Assembly (NCBI GenBank): GCA_049999765.1
Contig: JBNGIQ010009158.1
Location: 1 to 64,000 of the forward strand
Direction of reading: 5' to 3'
Source: Phaeoceros laevis
Taxonomy: Eukaryota; Anthocerotophyta; Anthocerotopsida; Notothyladales
DNA: 64,000 bases
Positions 11,701 through 21,408 of this stretch are shown in pieces; position 1 is the first letter of the stretch; each line of letters begins with the position of its first letter. The position numbers and the translations under genes are program-made. Below the pieces are notes generated by a model. That model ran no database searches. It was given only the letters and a program-made list of their open reading frames with translations, and was not told the origin of the DNA.

Positions 11701-14700
11701 TGTATTGTTCTCAGAAATGTGGTGCTTCATGTTCGCGATATGCAACTCGTGCAGCCCTATGGTCGGCAGAGGTGCATAAGTCACGGTTCCAATTTAAAGA
11801 AGCTGCTGCTGTGTACTTTCGTGCTTCGACTGAGGTAACTGGTTTAGTTTTCAGAAGCATTGTGAGAGCAAGTAGAAACTCACCAAAGTCTCATGGAAGG
11901 TTGTTCACCTGTGAAAGGAATCAAGCTTACGAGCAGCAGTTCTACTCGAGCAAGCTGCCTACTGCTATTTACTTAACAACCCACCAATGTTGCACAAGTA
12001 TGGATTTCATCTAGTTCTCGCAGGGAATCGCTATACACTTTGTTCCCAGGTAGAATATTCTTCTTGCAATTTTTTTTGAAAGAATTTGTGCACTTTTCCA
12101 TGGCAATCTTCTTGTTCGAGGTTGATTAGTGAACGTTTTTTTACGATAACCTGCTATGCCTTTATCTGACCAGAGTTGCATCTAGTTTGTTGAGGCCGTA
12201 ATTCATGTGGGACTAGCACAGGTGGAAGGCAACAATTAGCTGAAAGAGCACTGCTTTCATGGTTTGGAAGGTTTTTTGACAATGATAGTTATTGTAAATC
12301 CAGAGGAACCATGCCATACGAACATATACAAGTGTGACAAGTGTCTATGGAGCAGGCTGGGATTTTGTATCTGATCATGTACATTTCCATCTTGGAAGGT
12401 TAAAGTCGTCATTTCTTGGAAAAATCGAGCATGAAAGTCTTGCTGCACATAGGTGCTCAAATAGCTTTGTTAATGTGATCTTTTTTCTTCAGGCTTTCAG
12501 CTCATGTGGGAGATTTTGCCACATCTGTGCACTACTTTTTGAAGCTGCTTGCTTGCAGTCATCAATCAGCCAGTAATCAGGCTACTTTTCTCAGGGAATT
12601 TCTTTTTGTGATTCAGGTGAAATTCACAACATCGCAGAATGGTCTTCCTCCTTTTCTTCATCTTGCAGCATTTTGAACCAATTTACTCGCTTCTGCAGAA
12701 TCTAGCTGGCAAGCCGGAGCTCCTGGACCTGGATTTACCTGCTGTAAATGCAGAGGAGTTTTTCGTGAACTTTGAGGATCACCGTACTTTTGCCTCAACA
12801 TCTGCCGTAAGACAACCCCGTTCTGGAATTTTTCTCAATCGAAGTGTTAATCTCAAGTTTCTGGGAACTTTGGAACAGTGGTTGTAGCTAAACTTTTGAG
12901 TTTCTGTTAGGTTTCATTACCTGAAGAGGTCTGGGCATCCCTCGAAGAACGGGTTATTCCAGCATCTACAGCTGCTGTATCAACATGGCTGGATGCACCA
13001 AAGCTGACTGGCAAAGCAATCAAAGATTTCAATATATCAATAGCTGGAGGTAAATTTTTACAGCAGTTGGAGGGCAGGGTTGTCTGGAGCTAGCTTAATT
13101 TTTAACCTTACATGTTTCTCTGCCAGAGGAAATTGGGGTTGATGTGGAATTCAGTAACCCTCTTCAGATTTCTATTGATGTCTCTGCCACAACTCTCATC
13201 TGCAACTTTACGGCAACCACCTCGTCGCAATCAGATGGTATTCTGATTTGATTTTACTACATGTTGAATGTTGCCTACTCTTGGAGTTGTCCTACTGGTT
13301 CCGTCTTCTATTTTGGCATACCGCAGAGGTTCACGTTGTTTGATCTTTCGCTTATCCAGCAAGTGCAGGAACGGCCAGCACTGAGACAGACGTGAGCACG
13401 TCTGAGGACAGGAGCAGTGTAACAGATCAGTAAGTTATCGTGCTGCATTTGAGCCTTAGTCAGTTTACACAAGCTTAGCACCTTATGAGCACCATAAATC
13501 TTGGCGGCCACGATTGGCTTTCTGCTGCATACAGGTCAAAAACCGAGCATGTAGCAGAAAATCCAGATCTCATTCTTCCTGAGGAAGCGTTTTCTCTCAA
13601 GCCTGGTGAGAAAGTCAAGGTAATTAGTATTCCAATTCCTTTTTTATTACCCATTTGTACTGTACCTCGATATTTCATGAACTCTGTCTCCTGTGTGCCT
13701 TTTGTGTCTGTTTTCACTTTCATTTCGATCTGGTTATCTGGTCTGATTGCAGATTCGTGTAAGGGTAAAACCTTGCAAAAGGGGAATGCTGAGCATCATT
13801 GGAGTGAAGTGGATACTCTCAGGAATCGCACCAGGCTTTTGCAACTTTGTTCTAGCTGAAGCAAGGAAGGCATCACTGAAAGGAAAAACTAAAGATCCTC
13901 CTGCTCATCAGCGTCTGAAGTTTCATGTGCTAGAGGTAAGATTCATCTTTGTAGCATCTTCCTTGTCAACTGAGGCGGCACAGTGGGAGTGGGACCTTGT
14001 AACTGAGATGTCTGGACAATCAGCCGGTTCCTAGACTGGAAGTATCTTTGCACGAATTGCCCAGTAGTTTGAAGTCCGGAGAAGTGCGCCGTGTTGTCCT
14101 GGAGTTGTCTAATCCGTCAACAGTCACTTTGAAGGTGTGATTTCTTTATCTGTCTGTATCCTCATGCTGCATCAAGCTGGTTTGGTGTTTTGCAGATGTA
14201 AGTCTCATTTCATGGGAATCCATCTGTCTGTTGCAGAACTTCAAGTTTAGGACTAGTCATCCCAGTTATCTTCTTGTCGGCGACCATGGAGACTTGGAAG
14301 GGGAGTTTCCCAGCTGTTTGGAAGGCCAGAGGCAACTGAAACCTACGGCTGGTACAACCCATGCTGGCGATGATAATCATGCATTGGACAGCAAAGGGTT
14401 TATCTTCTGCTTCCCAGAAGTAAGCTTGCCACTCATCCAGCTCTTTCTACACTTCTCTTCGAGAGCGAGCAAAGACGGCTGCTTGTTGTAACAGCAAGGC
14501 ACTTGGATGCCTTATTCTGCAGACAACTGTTTTGGAAGGCGGTTGTACGTTACTTTGGCCCTTGTGGATACATGCCCGGCGTGTTGGATCAGTTTTCATC
14601 AAGTCTGTAATTTATTCAGAGACTGAGAAAGATGTTGTGGGTTTACGCTTTCGCACAGTTCGAATGACACACAACCTCCAGGTAATGCACAATACATGCT

Positions 14701-16423
14701 GAAGTGTTGTGCTAGCTGCATAAGCTATCAGACTGATATGAGAGACTGCTTTGTGTTGAGATTGCAGGTTCTCCCGTCACTGCGTCTGTCAGTGGACATT
14801 TCGCCCTGTCCTCTACAACTTCAGAGATTTTTGTTGAGGTTGGATGTTGAAAACCAACATGCTGCTGAGAGTTTCTGGCTTCGGCAAGTATCCTGTGCTG
14901 GCAGGGCTTGGTCTCTGGCTCCGTTGTTACCACCGTCTGTTGAGCACAACTCAGCTGGAGGTGACATTTTGAAAGCAGATGGTGCTGGAATCAGGGCAGC
15001 ATATCTATCAGCTTCTGTTTCCCCCTCCCAATTGCTGCAAAGCGGTCAAACTTTGTCCCTGTTTTTTCAGCTTGTGGTAAGTTCTCTCCTAGTTGTAACT
15101 TGGATAACTGTCTAGATATTCATAGGTCCACATGCAGTTTGTGCGGATTCAGGGGTCTCTTGACATGCTGTTTATCCTGATGAGTATGGCTATTGTATTT
15201 TGCACCTGCAGGATTCTCAGGGAAGGGGAAATCACCACCAAGACACGGTTAAGAACCAAGGAACCGTGGACGAGATTACTAGTGACATAAGACTAGGCCC
15301 ACCTAGCAGCAGAGAACCACTTATTGACATTTCCTCCGGCCCTCTCTTTCAGTTTCATTTGCGTGAAAGGCTCTACCAGCCAAAACCGAAATTACCATCC
15401 TTCATGGACCAGGTCAGTGCATTGTCTATCCATCTTCTGACCTGGTTGTGCCTCCTTTGTTTTGATTATAAGTTTGCATGCAGGTAGCACCTGCCACAAA
15501 GGAAAAAGAGACCGGGAAGTCTTCCGCTTCATTTCAGTTAACAGATGCACAAATGGTGGATATTGTTCTCATCTCAGAGCAACAAGAAGGCATGAGTGCA
15601 GAAAAGTCGGCAGCTCTTCAGAATAATTTTCATTTTAGTACCCACCATCTCTGTCATTCCAGGTGCTGGCTGCGAGACCTGTTTTCTCATTTGCTTCTTG
15701 TAGGAGGTTGTGTATTTGGTGCATAGTGTACATTCCTACAACGACCTGACCCTTCTGCGTTCGTTTTTCAGTGTCCAAGGTCCGCAGTCACTAGCCTGGG
15801 TGTTGGAGGGACCAAGCCACATTGTTCATGACTTTCTCGCAGAGCCATTCTGTGAGGTGGCTTTTTTACTAACAATCAGGAATATCTCCAACTTCCCGGC
15901 AGCTGTGAACGTCGAAACTTTTGATGCCAACGTGTTTTACCCCGGTTCTAGTGTGGCAAGCCCACCTGATGGAAGCCGTGAGAAGGTGAGCGGGTGGTTA
16001 TTACTTACAGCAGGCGATCCTCCAGCATCAGATGTTACATCTGAGCCGGTCCGTAGATTGGCTTCCTGCAATCCCTACATGTGGTGCAACCTGAAATCCA
16101 GTGTCATTCCGGATCTGAAGGCTGGGACTTCAGCACAGGTTCCTCTGCACGTTGCTATGTTTGCACCCGGGATATTTGACCTGTCGAGATACAGATTAGT
16201 GTGGAATCTGAAAAGACAGGCATCAGAGCCGGCCCGAGTAGAAAAGCCTTCTTCGAAAACTACAGTGATAACCAGGTCCATGAGCACGGTAGGGCTCGCC
16301 CCTGATCTTCCAGATATCAAATCGGGTGCAGGCTCTCTAGGCCAGGAGGCTGAGCACGTAGGAGTTGGCCATCCCTCGCTTCTGAGAATCGATCAGAAGG
16401 TTGTGCTGCCAACTCGTTCTTGA
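8782..16423 (+). CDS. TRAPPC8: TRAPPC8 / Trs85-type trafficking protein
   Basis: Long multi-exon gene. Early exons reconstructed: 8782-8950, 9065-9159, 9239-9389, 9480-9584, 9858-10020; the last exon ends with the stop at 16421-16423. The start (SPVVMVISTEQVEQSCRKN...LRPFCILENVN) matches the TRAPPC8 N-terminus. Further conserved pieces are WFQKYSKEFMRTLLFSEHEA, KNQIKNLWWRKGKEE near 11015-11065, MRVLADYAFILRDYELAASNF near 11230-11290, and C-terminal beta-rich Ig-like segments such as VRVKPCKRGMLSIIGVKW near 13756-13810. TRAPPC8 is a subunit of the TRAPPIII tethering complex, which acts as exchange factor for a Rab1/Ypt1-type GTPase in ER-Golgi traffic and autophagy. Introns are short (about 60-270 nt). 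Not every internal exon boundary was resolved. Confidence 0.9.
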
Positions 16424-16841
16424 CCCGTCTTACACAAATTGTTTGTACGATTGCTTCGCTAGTCTTGAATTTGTACACTTCAATCGGCAAACCGGTGCAG
16501 AAACTTCCAGAACAGATTCCGGGAACTTTGCCGTGCTACACACTGCATGAGAAGGGCTCCGTCAACAAATCCTAGTCAAGCAGCACTTCAACCTCGGTGC
16601 CGACTGCCTGGTACACATCCTTTCCATGGGCATGCGAGATCGCTTTCTTACGCGAATGGTCGGTGAGGTGTAGTGCCGCACTTGTTTAGGTTAGGAAGGT
16701 TCCCAGATATATAAAGCGGTGAATGGAAGCGAAAATCTTCCAGGCTGTGGTGCTCTCCCCGCCGGCAAGATTGTGCTGCCTGGCTGCAGTAGTGAAGCGG
16801 AGGCAGGAAGCGCGCTCGGGATTCTCAGCAGGCAAGACGGA

Positions 16842-17282
16842 ATGAGTTCCCAGAAGGTGCGCGCATCGCATTTGTTGGTGAAGCACCAGGATTCCCGAAG
16901 GCCCTCGTCATGGCGCGATCCGGAAGGCAAGGTGATCAAGCAGACCTCCAAGGCCGCAGCGGTGGTGAAGCTCCAGAAGCTCCGGGACGAGGTTGTGCAT
17001 GGAGGCAAGCAGCTGGCGGATCTCGCCCTGGAGCACTCTGACTGCAGCTCAGCCAAGCGTGGCGGGGATCTCGGTGAGCAGATTGTGTAGACGGTTGGAG
17101 GTATTCGCTTAATTTCCTTTTTTTTAATCGTTTCCGTTCCCCTCTTTCTGCGTGCAGGCTGGTTCGGGCGAGGGCAAATGCAAGAGTCGTTTGAGGACGC
17201 TGCCTTTTCTCTCAAGGTTGGAGAATTGAGTGACATCGTAGACACACAGAGCGGAGTTCACATCATTCTCAGGACAGGATGA
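16842..17282 (+). CDS. PIN1: PIN1-type parvulin prolyl isomerase
   Basis: Two exons, 16842-17073 and 17158-17282, encode 118 residues, close to the 119 of Arabidopsis PIN1At. The protein begins with [11 protein letters not shown] and has no WW domain, as in plants. The Arg-Arg pair in the [13 protein letters not shown] loop fits the phosphate-binding site, the Cys in [14 protein letters not shown] fits the catalytic region, and GWFGRGQMQ...[17 protein letters not shown]...GVHIIL is the conserved C-terminal half. The enzyme isomerises phospho-Ser/Thr-Pro bonds. The same frame is open upstream to an ATG at 16719, but the family N-terminus supports 16842. The last 38 bp, including the stop codon, are repeated in tandem just downstream. 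Confidence 0.92.
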
Positions 17283-17318
17283 GACAGAGTGGGGTTCACA
17301 TAATTCTCAACATAGGAT
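17281..17318 (+). repeat. Tandem copy of the PIN1 3' end
   Basis: The 38 bases 17243-17280 at the end of the PIN1 coding region are repeated immediately downstream at 17281-17318 with a few substitutions. The second copy would again encode SGVHIILNIG followed by a stop, but it lies behind the first stop codon and so belongs to the 3'-UTR. Confidence 0.8.
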
Positions 17319-17594
17319 GAGACAGATGCCCTCCCTTACCCTTCGGTGGGACTTTTAATTGCTTCAATTAAGCCGCTATAGTAGCATTGCTGCTAACACC
17401 CACGGAGACTCGGCACCTGCATGGGATAGTCTACTTGCTTCTTTGGGAGAGTTTGCTCACAGCGTGAGATTTAGGTCTTGCGGAAGCCACCTGATTACAC
17501 AAGCGTTTGTTGTTTGTCTTCATAGACGTGTCTTGAAATTGATCGATTGTTCACCTTACGTTGTTGCGCTAGTAGACCGTACAGGATAGGAAGA

Positions 17595-19301
17595 TCAACT
17601 CAAGGTTGTTGCCATGGTGTCCATCAAATGGATGGCTTTCTCAATCTGGCCCTCGGCCTCGTAGGCCCGCAGCAGCTCTTGGTAGACGACGCCGTCGGGA
17701 GCGATGCCTGCCGTCTGCATGTGCAGGAAGACGGCCTCCGCCCGTTGCCAGTCTCGGCACAGGCCGCACGCTCGCACCAGCGCGGTATATGCGTACTTGT
17801 CCGGCTGCACGCCGTACAGCCTACTCATCCGTCGGAACAGCGATCCAGCGCGGCCTAGCTGCCGGCCATTGGCGTAAGCCCGGAGCAGAGCCGCGCAGGC
17901 GACGGCGTTGGGGCGCAACCGCGCGGCCAGCATATCCTGGAAGGCCACCTCGGCACCCTCCCAGTCGCTGGCGTTACCGCACGCCTTAATCAGGGCCGAG
18001 AATGTGGCCACATTGGGCTTGCACCCGGCGGCCATCATCCGGGCGAAGAGGGATCGAGCCTTTTCCGGCACGCCACCGGCGAAAGCGATGGCGGACGTCC
18101 ACAACACGACTCCCGGTGCCACCGCGCGGTCCAGCACCGCAATGGCGCGGTCCGTCTCCCCCCCGACGGCGTAGCAGGCCATAAGCGAGCCCCAGGTCAC
18201 CTCGTTCGGAGCAACCCCGGCCGCCATCATCGCTTGCACCGCCGACTCTGCGCCCTGCCAGTCGCCGGACCTCCGGTGCGCCTCCACCACGCAACTCCAG
18301 GCCACCACGCAGGGCGCGATCCCGGTGGCTTGCATCCGCTTCAGCAGCTCCATGGCCACGCTCGCCTTCCCGGCCTTGGCGCACGCGCTCAGGGTGGTGC
18401 ACCAGGCCACATCGTCAGGGCGCTCCATGTCCAGGAGCAGGCGCAGGGCGTCGCGCCACATCCCGCACCGCTCATAGGCAGAGAGCAGGGAGTTGTAGCT
18501 CACCGGGCTCGCATCCACTCCCAGCTTCCGCATGCGGTCGAAGATGGCAGCGGCGTCCCCGGCCCTCCTTGCACGCGCGCAGGCTGCGAGCATGGCCTCG
18601 TAGTCTACGGGGCCCGGCTCAATCCCTTGCTCAGTCATCCTGGACAGCCATTCCTGCGCCTCCTCCGGCTGACCCCCGGAGAAGAAGGCCGAGACCAGGC
18701 CCATGTAGGCCACTCTCCCGGGCTTGATGCGTCTCCTCTGCATCACTGCAAATGCATCGGACGCGGCGTCGGGGTTGCGACATTTCGCACAGGTGATGAT
18801 GAATGTGTGGAACAGGTCAGGGGGAGGGTCCTGTAGCTGTTGCAGCCCCCATTCGAACACCTGCTGAGCCTGAGGCAACCTGCGTCCTTTCCCGAGGATG
18901 AAAATCAGGGTTGTGCACACGATATGGTTAGGCTGCACAGACGCTCCTCGGAAAGCCTTGAAGCTCTCCACAGCTCCTTCATAGTCATTCAGGTTGCCTA
19001 GCTCGTGGATGAGCACATTCATCGTCCTCACCCCAAGCTGCAACCCTGCGGCCCCGACAGCCTCCAAGATCTCTGACCCCTTGAGCCTGTCTTGGAAGAT
19101 TTTCCTGGCAGCTTGTCTTGCAGGAGCATACACCTTGGATTTGGCCACCTTGGGAATTTCTGCCTGTCCATCCTCTTGAGGCCCCGGTGGCCGGACTTCA
19201 TGGCTGCTGGACTCAGTGAGGTTATCCCTAGTCTCATCATCCAGTGCTGTTCGCAGTCCACCAAGGCTGGGTGCAACCCTGACCGTGCATGCTGCAGGCA
19301 C
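17595..19301 (-). CDS. P-class pentatricopeptide repeat protein
   Basis: Single exon of 568 codons. From roughly residue 90 to the end it is made of consecutive ~35-residue PPR units with the P-class pattern (for example TYNSLLSAY-like, GVAPNEVTWGSLMACY, GCKPNVATFSALIKACG, GIAPDGVVYQELLRAYE). No E, DYW or SMR domain follows the repeats. P-class PPR proteins bind organellar RNA in a sequence-specific way and act in stabilisation, splicing or translation. The N-terminal ~60 residues may hold a targeting peptide but are not strongly characteristic. The coding strand is much more GC-rich than the other PPR genes in the window. The start is the first ATG of the frame; the RNA target cannot be read from here. 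Confidence 0.9.
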   Translation of the reverse strand: MPAACTVRVAPSLGGLRTALDDETRDNLTESSSHEVRPPGPQEDGQAEIPKVAKSKVYAPARQAARKIFQDRLKGSEILEAVGAAGLQLGVRTMNVLIHELGNLNDYEGAVESFKAFRGASVQPNHIVCTTLIFILGKGRRLPQAQQVFEWGLQQLQDPPPDLFHTFIITCAKCRNPDAASDAFAVMQRRRIKPGRVAYMGLVSAFFSGGQPEEAQEWLSRMTEQGIEPGPVDYEAMLAACARARRAGDAAAIFDRMRKLGVDASPVSYNSLLSAYERCGMWRDALRLLLDMERPDDVAWCTTLSACAKAGKASVAMELLKRMQATGIAPCVVAWSCVVEAHRRSGDWQGAESAVQAMMAAGVAPNEVTWGSLMACYAVGGETDRAIAVLDRAVAPGVVLWTSAIAFAGGVPEKARSLFARMMAAGCKPNVATFSALIKACGNASDWEGAEVAFQDMLAARLRPNAVACAALLRAYANGRQLGRAGSLFRRMSRLYGVQPDKYAYTALVRACGLCRDWQRAEAVFLHMQTAGIAPDGVVYQELLRAYEAEGQIEKAIHLMDTMATTLS

Positions 19302-19922
19302 AGTTCTAAGTCAACGTCATGAGGACCCGAGGAGACCTACATCAAATGTCCTCACACAATTTGAATTGCCACACGCACCGCAGAATCGTTGTTGCTTCTT
19401 CGTGCTGGACCTTCTCCTACATAAAAACTCCCATACAGCAGAGTCAGTTGAAAATAGTTGCCTGCACTCTCCGCAAGGGGAGACCGGTGCACCGTAGAGG
19501 CTCAGATTCGCAGTGATCCGCCAGAGCTTTGCAGGAGGCGAGACCTGCTTAGCTGATAGAATGGTTGACTGCGCTCGGGATCTAGCACAGTACTGCAATG
19601 CTGGAATCCGGGAAGACACAGAAAATGGAGCCAGGATGAAGGCTACATCTGCCATCACACATTGCGATGGCTTGTCCCCGAGAATCTTAACTGGAGCAAC
19701 CTAATAAGTTCAGAAAACTTATTAGCTGACTAAACCACTGGGCCTTCAGGCTATGCTGTCACCGTTTAGGTTTAGGTTTAAGTACTGGCCTTCCGAGAAA
19801 CGAAGCTCTTTCCCCTTGCGCAGCTTCAGCTCGCGCGGCATCTTTTTCACCGGCTAGACAACTGTCGGCCAGTTCTCTGTGGCTCGGTCACGTCTCCGGG
19901 CAGGAATCGGTAGCCCGCCAAC
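19302..19922. promoter_or_regulatory. Divergent spacer between PPR gene and eS10
   Basis: Holds the 5' regions of the PPR gene (-) and eS10 (+). Bases 19764-19780 contain a TTTAGGTTTAGGTTTA run resembling the telo-box-like motifs of plant ribosomal-protein promoters. Bases 19701-19725 form a perfect 10-bp inverted repeat around a 5-nt loop. A pyrimidine-rich CTCTTTCCCCTT lies near 19808-19819, within the likely transcription start region. Confidence 0.45.
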
Positions 19923-20958
19923 ATGGTAGTGTTCTCGCTCCTAGCTAGCACTTTGCAACACTGGCTGTGTTGGCAGACACTTGGAATGTTGTTGTGCTGT
20001 CAGTCCTTTCATCCAGTGTCAAGCCAGATCTTCCAAAGCTCAAGGTGCTTTGTTTTCTTTGCAGCTGATTCCCAAGAAGAATCGTGTGGAGGTGTACAAG
20101 TACCTCTTCAAAGGTGTGTGGCTACGATGCTTGGGACGTCAGCTCAAAGTGTTTACCTTGCTTGTTGAATTCTCATATATGCTCTGTAATCAGAGGGTGT
20201 GCTGTATGCGAAGAAGGACTACAATGCCCCCAAGCACCCAGAGATTGAGGTTCCGAACTTGCAGGTCAGTTCCCATGTTTGTTTAGTGGTCCTGAGGTGT
20301 CACGTCTGACAACCCTAGTTGCAGGTAGTTGGGACTTGACCTCTTGAATTTGTTGCGGATTTTCTTTTTCCCACAGGTTATCAAATTGATGCAAAGTTTT
20401 AAGTCGAAGGAATACGTGAAGGAATCCTTCGCATGGCGGCATTACTACTGGTACCTGACAAACGATGGAATTGAACACCTGAGAACATATCTGAACCTGC
20501 CGTCCGAAATCGTCCCCGCCACTCTTAAGAAGTCTGCCCGTCCTCCCAGCAGGCCCATTGGCCCCGCCGGTGGTGGTGACAGGCCGAGGTATGTAAGCAA
20601 TGGATCCCCTTCAGAACAGTCTGGTTTACGTGACGAGTGCTGTGTGAGTGATGGATTGCTTCTGTCTTGCAGAGGGCCACCTCGATTCGGTGATGGTGAG
20701 AGGGAAGGTTACCGCCGCGGTCCTCCCCGAGGACCCCCAGGGAGTTTTGACAAAGGTGGAGCCCCTGGAGAGTATCGACCAGAGTTCCGAGGGGTAAGTG
20801 ATGGTCTCCTGCTTTAGGAACTTTAGTCACTCTTGGCTTGTGCGCATTGGTTTCGCCTGACCTTACAAAGTTCCCAATCTCATTCGGGACAGGGTGGAAG
20901 AGGCGGTTTCGGGCGAGGAGGCGGTGGTTTTGGGAGCTCAGCACCAGCGTTGGAGTAG
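19923..20958 (+). CDS. RPS10: 40S ribosomal protein eS10
   Basis: Six coding exons: 19923-19925, 20065-20113, 20194-20264, 20377-20588, 20673-20793, 20893-20958, giving 173 residues. The first coding exon is only the ATG; the donor GTAGTG follows it at once and exon 2 supplies [16 protein letters not shown]. Conserved eS10 blocks are [50 protein letters not shown] and [20 protein letters not shown]. The C-terminal third is a Gly/Arg/Pro-rich tail, as in other plant eS10 proteins. The protein sits on the beak of the 40S subunit near the mRNA entry site. All exon phases agree. Confidence 0.95.
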
Positions 20959-21408
20959 GTGAAATTTGGTTTTGTAGACTACTTGATTCGCCCATGAATT
21001 GGGCATGGAAGGTCCTTGGGGCGGAGTGAGCAAAGTGTGGTGGGCTTAGCATTCCAATTGACTGGCCAGTCCATGATGCAAATGCCTTCGCTAATTGAAC
21101 TCTTGAAGTAATTGGATTCTGTCAATTTCCTAGGAGGGAATGCAGCAGCACAAGGTCCGCTTTCACGCTATTTGGAAAACGTTGCCCTACCTCGACCGAA
21201 TACCGTTGACATCACCTAATGACAATCGGCGTTCGTGTTGGGGCTTATGTCTGCCGGGAATAAGGCAAAAAATCAACGTGACTTGGTTCAATGGTCTACG
21301 CACACTCTACATGTACCAGGGCCTGCCAAAACTGGCAGGGAAGTTTTCGGCAATGGTACGGAGTCTGCAAGTCTAGAGTTGACTTCCTATCGCGAACCAA
21401 GCACCAAC
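20959..21408. other. Convergent 3' spacer
   Basis: Contains the 3' ends of eS10 (+) and the mannosidase gene (-). No further gene recognised. Confidence 0.4.

Noticed and set aside
17595-18836. Long plus-strand frames across the P-class PPR gene
   Set aside because: Antisense shadows caused by the high GC content of the PPR coding strand.
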